Part shown: one piece after another, positions 21,311 through 29,019 of the stretch
Layout of the letters: each line of letters begins with the position of its first letter
Numbering within the stretch: the stretch's first letter is position 1
NCBI GenBank assembly: GCA_009829735.1
Contig: CM020620.1
Coordinates: 19,504,020 to 19,568,019 of the forward strand
Direction: 5' to 3'
DNA: 64,000 bases
Source: Pyropia yezoensis
Taxonomy: Eukaryota; Rhodophyta; Bangiophyceae; Bangiales; Bangiaceae
The notes under the pieces: generated by a model
What the model was told of the DNA's origin: nothing
Seen by the model: the letters and a program-made list of their open reading frames with translations, nothing else
Database searches by the model: none
Position numbers and translations under genes: made by a program

Positions 21311-22604
21311 GGATGGCTGCCCCGGCGGTGCAGCCCCCTCCTGGGCGACCCGTGGCGGCCCCCCCCCCCCTTGACCTCCCCGTTGGAGGAGGAGGCGAGG
21401 GAGGCGCCGTGCGTGTTTGTTCTATTCAGTGGGGCTGGGCGCTGCGACGCCGCACCGCACGTGCTGGCGTGCATTGCCGGGATGAAGCTGAGCCGCGGGT
21501 GGCCTATCCACCGTACCTAAAAGAACTTGAAAAGTACACTTGTACGAACATGCTTCATGACCAATAGAATGGTACCGATTGATCTTTTCGTAAAAGGAGT
21601 TCCTTGAGTAGGACTCTCCTCCTAGAGCCTATGTATGTGCACTTTCTCCAAGGTCACGAGATCGTGCGTACCCTCAGACACGCTCGACGGATATCCTTCG
21701 GACTTGTTCGTCTCTCCGGCTTGTATATGTCTTATGATAGTCGGGCCGGGGTCCGTAGGGGGGTCTCGTGGTAGGTCACGAGATCGTGCGTGCCCCACGT
21801 GCGGGGCGTGCGGTCGGTGCCGGGCGTATTGGCTAGTTACAGCTCATTACAAAGCCACGTGTAACAGAGTTTGAATGTCTTGTAAAACATGCGTGGTCTG
21901 TGTGGCCCGTCCGCGCCGTCGGCGTGAGGGTGACCGCGGGGGTTGCACCACCACATCCGGGCATGCGGGCACGCTGTGCGCATCCTTTGCCGATGCAGTC
22001 GAACCAGCGCCCAGGAACGTTTTCCACCCGAGACAGAAGTAGGCCTCTGTGCCATACCAAACGTAAGAGGTAGCCAGCAGGCGTTAATACGGCTGAAAAG
22101 CGATATCACCCGGACCTGCTGCGGGGGGGAGGGGGCGGCGGCTGCCTGGCGTTGGGCGGCTGCGTTCATGCGGGGTGTGGCCGCTGCCGGGGAAGGGGGG
22201 CGGCCGCGGCCGCGAGTGCGGCGGCTGACGCCGGGAGTGGGGCGGCCTCTTCCGGGGAGGGGGCTTCCACAGGCGGCTAGCGGTGGGAGCGGGCGACCGC
22301 TGCTGGGGAGAAGGCGGCAGCTGGCGGCTGCGGCCAGCGTCGGGGCGCGGTGTTGGTGAGGATGGGGTGGCCGCGGCCGGGCAGGGGGCGGCCGCCGCAG
22401 GGTGGGTTGGGCGGCGGCAGCTGAGGGGGGGGCGGCTGCTGCCCGGGGGAGAGCGGCCGCTGCCGGGAGTGGGGCGACCGCTGGCGGCTGGGGGAGGGGG
22501 TCGGGTCGTTGCTGCCTGTAGGGGGGCTGCGGCTGCGGGGGGCTGGGGGCATTTGGTGGGCGACCAGTGCTGTGTGGGACGTGGCTGCTGCTTGGGGCGG
22601 GGAG
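21311..22604. other. non-coding flank left of the retroelement
   Basis: 21500-21900 has more ordinary composition. 22120-22600 is made of imperfect GGCGGCTGC/GGCGGCCGC units and is the DNA into which the retroelement inserted. No gene is recognised. Confidence 0.45.
21651..21791 (+). repeat. 19-bp direct repeat pair
   Basis: AGGTCACGAGATCGTGCGT occurs at 21651-21669 and again at 21773-21791, 103 bases apart. Each copy contains the dyad ACGA/TCGT. Function unknown; a paired protein-binding site or a remnant of an old duplication are both possible. Confidence 0.6.
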
Positions 22605-22609
22605 GCCGC
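22605..22609. other. left target-site duplication of the compound retroelement
   Basis: GCCGC lies immediately left of LTR A (TGTGGCAG...) and recurs immediately right of LTR D at 41359-41363. Five bases is the usual Ty3/gypsy duplication length. It shows that A and D are the outer ends of one insertion. Confidence 0.8.
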
Positions 22610-23078
22610 TGTGGCAGTATTGACCCCCAGGTAGGGGGGCAACACGTGCCATGCAAGGGGCGGCAGGCCACTAGCCTGACCCGTTCCTCCCCCTGCATTT
22701 GGGTCCATATTCCCTAAGTATGGGATAGTTAGCTTAGTAGTAAATCCAACGTGAATTTGAGGGTTTTCTGCATTTATCGTCTTGAATTTTCGTGTGGCCC
22801 GGTGGGCAGGTGCTGGGGTGGGAGATTCTGAGTGGCGAGATTCTGAGGGGACCCTGGGGGGATAAGGGGAGGGACAGCGGGGCTTGGCCTCGCTTCCCCG
22901 TCCCGACCAAGAAACTGCTGGCCCACACAACATCTTCTTGTTTGTCAGTGGGGGGATTGCCCCACAGCAGGGACAGAGTGTGTGCGACTTGCACTTCTTC
23001 CGGTTCCCCCGACACGGGAGGCAGCCCTTACGCACCGCCCCAACTTGGGTGTAGCGTGTGCGAGTGGTTTTTGCCGCA
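22610..23078 (+). repeat. LTR A (outer 5' LTR)
   Basis: 469 bp beginning TGTGGCAGTATTGAC and ending GTTTTTGCCGCA; the other copies end TGCCACA, so the terminal inverted repeat TGTGGCA/TGCCACA has one change here. It shares the variants GTGTAGCG and GCGAGTGG near its 3' end with LTR D, not with B or C. Confidence 0.93.
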
Positions 23079-23080
23079 TT

Positions 23081-23098
23081 TGGTGGAGCTGCTGGGGA
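23081..23098 (+). other. putative primer-binding site (copy 1)
   Basis: TGGTGGAGCTGCTGGGGA starts two bases after LTR A, the normal place for a tRNA primer site, and begins TGG as a CCA-end complement should. I could not match it to a particular tRNA. The same sequence follows LTR C. Confidence 0.5.
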
Positions 23099-23197
23099 CA
23101 GAGGTAAACTTTACCTCCGGGTGTACCCGGGTGTAGCGGGCCCTCTGTCTCAGAGGAACGGTGGACTTGGACCGTGTCATACGGATCGTCAGCGAAC

Positions 23198-25144
23198 ATG
23201 GCTAGCTCGGACCCTCCGTCGTCCGGGGAGTACACGGGTGACGCACGTACCTCAGTGCCTTTTAATACTGGTGAGACACAGGTAGGTGTACCTGGGGTCG
23301 CAGAGGAACTAGAGGTCCCTCAAGCCAGCAGGACTGGGAGTACGGGCGAGCAACAGGCCACCCCGACTCAGTCGGGAGTTCACTCGGGTGACACTTCTGA
23401 TTTTGGTGGGCCGAAGTCCGGCCACCGTGTGGTACACTCAACGGGAACGTCCCAAGGTGAGAGGACTGTCCCCGCGGGATCCACTCGGGTTGTAGCCAAC
23501 TTTGGCTTGGAGCCGTCGCCAACTAGGCTTTCGGAGGACGGCGGACCTCCGTTGGTCGGCGATGGGCTCGCGCCCATGCCCCCGGTTGAGGCCCCTGAGG
23601 ATCGTGGTTACCTCTCAGGCGGACTCCCGGAGGCGGACCGAGACTCAACTGGAGTCGATAATCCACTCCTCGCGGAAACTGTCCGTCGGGAGGCGACCAA
23701 TGTGTTGCGGCAAACTTTGCCGGACCTGGTGGTCACGATGACAAATACTATTTTGAATCAGATTGTGACGAGTTTGCCAGAAGGCCTCAATGTCCAGACC
23801 GGATTGGGGCTTTCGAGCCCGCAGACGCAGGGGGAATCCCTCCCTACGCCTGTCTCGGGTCGCCCCGATCCGGGGGCGACCCCTGTGACTCCCAACGAGG
23901 GAGCCACACCATTCTCGGTTTGGCGCACGCCCTTCACGGGGGAGTTCCCCTCGGAAACGCCGGTGGCTACACCAAGCTCGCCGCGGCAGACGATAGGCAC
24001 TGCGGGTCAACTCACCCCATTGCCTCAGCGGCTTTTCCCTCAACGTGAGGTGCCGCCCAAGATCCAGGTGGCCAACCCGGTCTATCAGAGGATCTTTGAC
24101 TGTGAGACCTACGCCCTTCACAACAAGTCGGTGGCGTACGGTCCTATTCAGGCCCGAGCTGTGGGCCGTGCCAAGAAGAATGCACTTCACTCTTTTGGGC
24201 ACAAAGCGGAGTGGGATGGAATTCCCCCCCTCCGTGTCTTTGAGTTTCTACATTGTTTCACAAAAGCCTGTGACGACAATGCCATAAGTGAGGGCATGGC
24301 TTTCTATATGCTACAGGAGTTTACCAAGGGCGACCTCCGGACAGAACTTATGTCCGTCATGCCCAGCTCCTCAAGTGGAGGCGCTGGTGAGGTGACGTCC
24401 TACTTGGAGCTCGTCAACTAGCTGTTGAGAGCTATGGTGGATGAAGCAGCGTTGGCTTATCAAGTCGAGGAGTTTACGCAAGCTCATCAGGAAGAGACTG
24501 AGGACGAGTTGTCCTTTGCGGAGCGGGTCCTCAAGCTCAATAATCTTCGTGGGTTTCTTCATCCACAAGCTGGGGTGAAGAGTCGGTTTGTGGAGGGACA
24601 CCATTGGTCAGTCTTTATGGAGACCCGGGAGCAATACACTGCCCGGGCGACACTAGCCGAGTTGGCCAGGTTCGCTTACCGCAGAGGCGAGGCCTACCGC
24701 AAGTTGCGAGAGGAGCGACGCCAGGAGCGTCAGGCCGAGTTGGCCAAGGAACGTGAGGAGGCGCGCCAGGCCAGAGAGTTGAGAGAGGCACGCCGAATCC
24801 GCAAGGAAAGGGTGGTAGCTGCCGTGGGAACTTCCCAGGGTACCTCTTCGTCCTCCCCAGTCGGGAAGACCCTTCCGGGAACTGACCATCGGTGTTGGAA
24901 CTGCAACTCCGATGGACACTGGGCATAAGATTGCCCTATGTTGAATATACGCATTCAACAACTCGTTAAGATTGCGAGTAAGAAGTTGGCTGCGAACGAA
25001 GTACGTTCACGCCGCGAGGGTGGACCTCGACCGGTAGTGGCGGTCACCACACCCTCGGCGGTAGGGGCGGACACGTCGTCCTCGGACTCGTCGTCTTCCC
25101 CTTCGCCCTCAGATTCGGACGCCAAGTCGGCGGGAAACGAATGA
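23198..25144 (+). pseudogene. gag: gag, copy 1 (two in-frame stops)
   Basis: The ATG at 23198 (MASSDPPSSGEYTGD) is preferred over an in-frame GTG at 23174. The frame runs 649 codons to TGA at 25142-25144, interrupted by TAG at 24419-24421 and TAA at 24926-24928. Layout: a Ser/Thr/Pro/Gly-rich N-terminal third; a capsid-like middle (VYQRIFDCETYALHNKS, FEFLHCFTKACDDN, LLRAMVDEAALAY); a long charged helix (QERQAELAKEREEARQARE); one CCHC zinc knuckle with Cys at 24893 and 24902, His at 24917 and Cys at 24932; and an acidic Ser-rich tail. The TAA falls inside the knuckle between His and the last Cys. Both stops recur at the same places in copy 2. It would form the particle core and bind the element RNA. 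Confidence 0.85.
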
Positions 25145-25188
25145 CCGTTGGAGCTGGCCGTCCGAAGCTCACAACGGCAGCCTCGGCC
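25132..25188 (+). promoter_or_regulatory. -1 ribosomal frameshift signal at gag/pol junction (copy 1)
   Basis: The slippery heptamer GGGAAAC (25132-25138) is in the correct phase (G GGA AAC) relative to gag, two codons before its TGA. After a 6-base spacer, CCGTTG (25145-25150) pairs with CAACGG (25172-25177) and GAGCT (25151-25155) pairs with AGCTC (25166-25170), leaving one bulged A. The loop base string GGCCG (25156-25160) can pair with CGGCC (25184-25188) to form an H-type pseudoknot. Pol lies in the -1 frame and is open upstream of the site. The gag stop and a pol-frame ATG also overlap as ATGA, so stop-restart is an alternative. Confidence 0.82.
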
Positions 25189-26157
25189 AAGTGGGTCAAG
25201 AGGACGAACCAACCCTGCTGGATACTGCAGCGACCTAGGGGAGTCCGCCCACCTCGGGTAGGACTCCCCAAGAACGTAGACCCACGTCGGGTCATCGCGG
25301 TGCTGACGGGTGAGAACTTCCAGGTGGCTGGACGGGTGCAACTTGCCCCCGGCCGTGCCTGCTGTGCCCGTATCGTTTTTGATACCGGGTCAGGAGCCTC
25401 CTTGATGCGCAAGTCGCTATTACCAAAGGAGATGAAGCTCCAACGCTGGAGGTCTAAAGCTGACCATCTGATCGATATCAATGGTGGGGTACTTCCCATC
25501 GTTGGTGCCGTGACCCTACCAACTAGGTTGGGAACCCATGAGGTCGACGTGACCTATGGAGTAGTCGAGAATATATCGGTACCCCTGCTTCTGGGTACCC
25601 CTTATGTTGTAGCACAAGTGCCTCTGATTGGTGGCCCGGAGTATTGGGTCAAGTTGATGAATGGGGAGACCATCCCCATCCATGGTAAGGGAAAGTCTGT
25701 GGCTCCTGTGACAGTCTCACAGTCGAAGCCTGTTTGCTCTGTGAGGGAAGGGTTTACTGCTACCCTGCGTTTAGCCCGTAAAGTCCCGTTGCCCCCCAAC
25801 TCGGTGGCGCTCGTTGACGTTGTAACTGATTATACGGGGAACGGGTTGGTGCACCATAACCCCCGTCTTGCTCGTAAGCACCAAGTGCATGTTGCCCTTG
25901 GCACGATGGACTCCAAAGCCGGAGTCCCGTGGAGGATCCAGGTTATGAACCTGAGCTCGTCGCCCAAGTACTTCAAGTCGGGAGCCAAGTTCGGCTATAT
26001 CGGCCAACATGAGGGACCCGTAGTAGCGGTCACCCTCAGCGCGGGCGCGAGTAGCGACCCGAAGTCTGGAAAGGAGAAGCACCATGCCAAGCCGGCCGCC
26101 TCTCCTCGACCCCACGTGAACATGGAGAATGTTCCACCCAGCTTGAGGGTTCAAGTT
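25141..26157 (+). pseudogene. pol: pol 5' part, copy 1 (protease; cut by the inversion)
   Basis: The -1-frame pol begins here and is colinear with the second copy through the aspartic protease (DTGSGAS) and the linker to the RT, with point differences such as LMRK for LIPK. It ends after the codons for LRVQV, where LTR B starts in reverse. Reading continues by chance into LTR B until TAA at 26500-26502. The missing remainder of a pol gene lies inverted at 29020-31991. Confidence 0.88.
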
Positions 26158-26626
26158 TGTGGCAAAAACCTCTCGCACACGCGGCACCCAAGTTGGGGCG
26201 GTGCGCAAGGGCTGCCTCCCGTGTCGGGGGAACCGGAAGAAGTGCAAGTCGCACACACTCTATCCCTGTTGTGGGGCAATCCCCCCACTGACAAACAAGA
26301 AGATGGTGTGTGGTCCAACAGTTTCTTGGTCGGGACGGGGACGCAGGGCCAAGCCCCGCTGTCCCTCCCCTTATCCCCCCAGGGTCCCCCCAGAATCTCG
26401 CCACTCAGAATCTCCCACCCCAGCACCTGCCCACCGGGCCACACGAAAATTCAAGACGATAAATGCAGAAAACCCTCAAATTCACGTTGGATTTACTACT
26501 AAGCTAACTATCCCATACTTAGGGAATATGGACCCAAATGCAGGGGGAGGAACGGATCAGGCTAGTGGCCTGCCGTCCCTTGCATGGCACGTGTTGCCCC
26601 CCTACCTGGGGGTCAATACTGCCACA
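26158..26626 (-). repeat. LTR B (inverted 3' LTR)
   Basis: The reverse complement of the other LTRs, 469 bp, with intact TGTGGCA/TGCCACA ends. A reversed polypurine tract follows at 26627, so it was a 3' LTR. It shares GTGCCGCG, GGCCCTGCG and TGGACCA variants with LTR C. One variant (AACGTGAAT) is instead shared with LTR A, so the LTRs are slightly mosaic. Confidence 0.93.
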
Positions 26627-26639
26627 CTCCCCTCTCCTC
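26627..26639 (-). other. polypurine tract of the inverted segment
   Basis: On the minus strand GAGGAGAGGGGAG abuts LTR B. The identical tract abuts LTR D at 40878-40890. It is the expected plus-strand primer for reverse transcription and fixes the orientation of the inverted block. Confidence 0.8.
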
Positions 26640-26964
26640 AGTTCCGACCGACCCGGTCGGCCCTGTGAGGGGGTGCGTAAACGCACGTCTCGGCGTTGGG
26701 GGCGCGACTTGCTGTCCCCCCTCGAGTACGTAACGCGGATGTGGAGGCGGTCACGTTGACCGCCCCTCTCCTCAAGCTTGCCCACTCGGCAGCTTGCTCT
26801 CCCCGGTTCCCACTTCACCATCACCAACACATCCCCTTCACCTTCCCCTGGGCCGCCCCACGCTGGGGAGGCCACCCATCTACCCACGATCCGAGTCCCC
26901 CTCAACTCGAGGCGGGTCTCGTGCCGCTGTAGCTAGGGCGTCTCTCCCCAACTTGGGGAGAGCC

Positions 26965-28908
26965 ATGGCGACCCCGGGGGCGGAGACGGACTCCCACGAT
27001 GAACGTATGGAGGACACCTCCTACGGTGCAGCGCCCGCAGGGACTTCCGGCGGGGGCTCCGCGATCGCTCCGGGGGATGGGACTCCCGCGTCACCCGGCT
27101 TTGGGTTGACGGCGGGATCTCCCCCGGAGGCGGGAGAAGTTGTCCCGCGTGGGGCCTTGGGGTGGTGGCTTTACCCCGCTTGGCCTCTGTATGAGGAGGG
27201 GTTGACTGTTCTTCGCTGTGGCCGACTTGGCGCAGCTATGGGTCGGGTGTGGGACCGCCTACGGGAGAAGTATCCCCGTAGGGTCGGGTTCCCTGCCGGC
27301 TTCAGGACGGACCAGTTTGCCTTCCTGGACGATGAGGAGGTCGATGACGTTCAGCGGGCCAAGGCTATGGTGGACCGCGGGGGATCTATCCCGGGTCCCG
27401 GCGACTTGCCGACCTTTACTTGGGACGCGGTGGCAGCTCGCGCCCCGTACCTTCACGAGGCCGATCCGCACACTCATCACTTTGATGTGCGGATGGAGAA
27501 GGACTTCCGGCGAGGTCCCTACTTGGTGACCTCGGCTCAACTTTAGTTTCCGCAGCAGTCCGCTGCCAGTAAGGAGCAGTACTACCCGAAGAAGCCCGAG
27601 TGGTGGCCTCAAGTTGAGGTCCCCTACGGGTTCCCGGCGTTGCTGCCACGGTTGCTCGACCACTTCGGCTCCGTCATGTTGACGGCTGGCCCGGATCATC
27701 TGGTGTAGGCCATGTTGGTCACCCAGTGGCTCCTCGAGGTCGTGTCGACCTGGGTGTCCTGTGTCCAGCGGCGGGGGATGCTCTGGCATCTTCCCCTCCG
27801 GCTTATCCAAGGTTTGGAACAGCTCACCCCTCAGCTAGTTGCTAAGGGGTGTTCATCAGGACAACTCACTCTACTTGACGAGATGCTGCGCCTCCACAAG
27901 TTTATCGAGTGGGAGAGCATTGAGCACAAGTTGCGCTGCCCCACTCGTGGGCCCAAGGACGATGGCGCACTTCGCCAGTTCGTATGGGTCGCTCGTGAAC
28001 TTCACGACGGCCGCGTGGTCCTACGAGAGGGGTTGGGCATCGAGGACTACCCGTACGCCACGGGGGTGGATCACCACACTGCGCCACCCCCGGACAAGGC
28101 CATAGTTATGGCCGTGCCCTCACATGATGACCATATGACTCAATCCACTGCGGGGGCCCCAAGCCGGGGTCGCAGTTACACCCGGCCACCGCCACCTCGG
28201 CGTGCCCCTCCGCTTCCTCCTGTCCCCTACCAGCCACACGGGGACATCCCGATTAGCGTGGCCGTTGAGTCGTCCACCCCGGTGTCCCGCAACTTGGGGG
28301 CCACCCTCCTGACGGTATACCCCAAGTTGGTGTTACCGGCCACGCCTCTGACCTCAGAGATGATGATCACCACGTTGGTGCGCACCATATCCTGGTTGGC
28401 CGCGTCGACCGCAACCCTTCAAACTTCCGAGACTCCTCAACTTGAGGAGCGCGTTCGTACTGTTGTGGCGACCGCGAGTTGCGAGTCGGTGGCGGAGTTT
28501 ATGACGGCCGAGTTGGCTCGCATTGGGGCTATTATGCCCCAGCCAGCCCCACTTGGGCGCGGCAAGCGTCGAGCAAGCCGGGCATACTCGCCTCCTCGCC
28601 GTCGTCGCCGTCACTCGCGGCGATCTCCCTCCGTGTCGGAAGACGAGTTGTCTAATTCCGTCTCGGAGTCCTCTACCCCGTCGGAGACGGAGTCGGTCCG
28701 GCGTCTGCGTCGCCAACTTGCGCGCAAGACTAAGCAGAAGAGTAGCCGCGGTCGTCGCCACTTGCGCGACCGTGAGGGGCGCGACGGTTCCGACTTGGAG
28801 CCGCCGGCCCCGCCGACTGGTGGGGAGCGTTATCGCCGTGGGTCTCGCCGCTCGCCTCCACGTGAGGGCGAGGGCCGTGGGGTTGGAGATTCTAGCATGC
28901 ACGCCTAG
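26965..28908 (+). pseudogene. antisense ORF of the retroelement, inverted copy (two stops)
   Basis: Relative to its element this 648-codon frame is antisense, lying between pol and the 3' LTR. Here it is on the plus strand because the block is inverted. ATG at 26965 (MATPGAETDSHDER); in-frame TAG at 27544-27546 and 27706-27708; end TAG at 28906-28908. The middle is mixed and globular-looking (VLRCGRLGAAMGRVWDRL, LPALLPRLLDHFG-like and MLRLHKFIEWESIEHKL helices). A Pro-rich region near GRSYTRPPPPRRAPP follows. The C-terminus is Arg/Ser-rich and acidic by turns (SPPRRRRRHSRRSPS, SVSEDELSNSVSESS, RRLRRQLARKTKQKSS). The copy at 38594-40545 keeps the same product with mostly conservative changes. 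Family unknown; the tail suggests nucleic-acid binding or nuclear targeting. Confidence 0.7.
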
Positions 28909-29019
28909 CTGGCAGCTGCCTTTGTTGTGAGAGTGTGAGGGTTCGGGCTGCAGTTAAAAGCCACTCTGCGTACCACTTCGACTTGAAGCACTCTCTTGGA
29001 ACTGTCACTTGGCCTTCCC

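Noticed and set aside
23198-25144. Reassigned stop codons as a genetic-code change
   Set aside because: Host genes in the window end at TAA, TAG and TGA normally, and only the transposon frames have internal stops.
26158-26502. C-terminal extension of the first pol frame
   Set aside because: Read-through into reversed LTR B; the same residues appear wherever the LTR is read in that frame.
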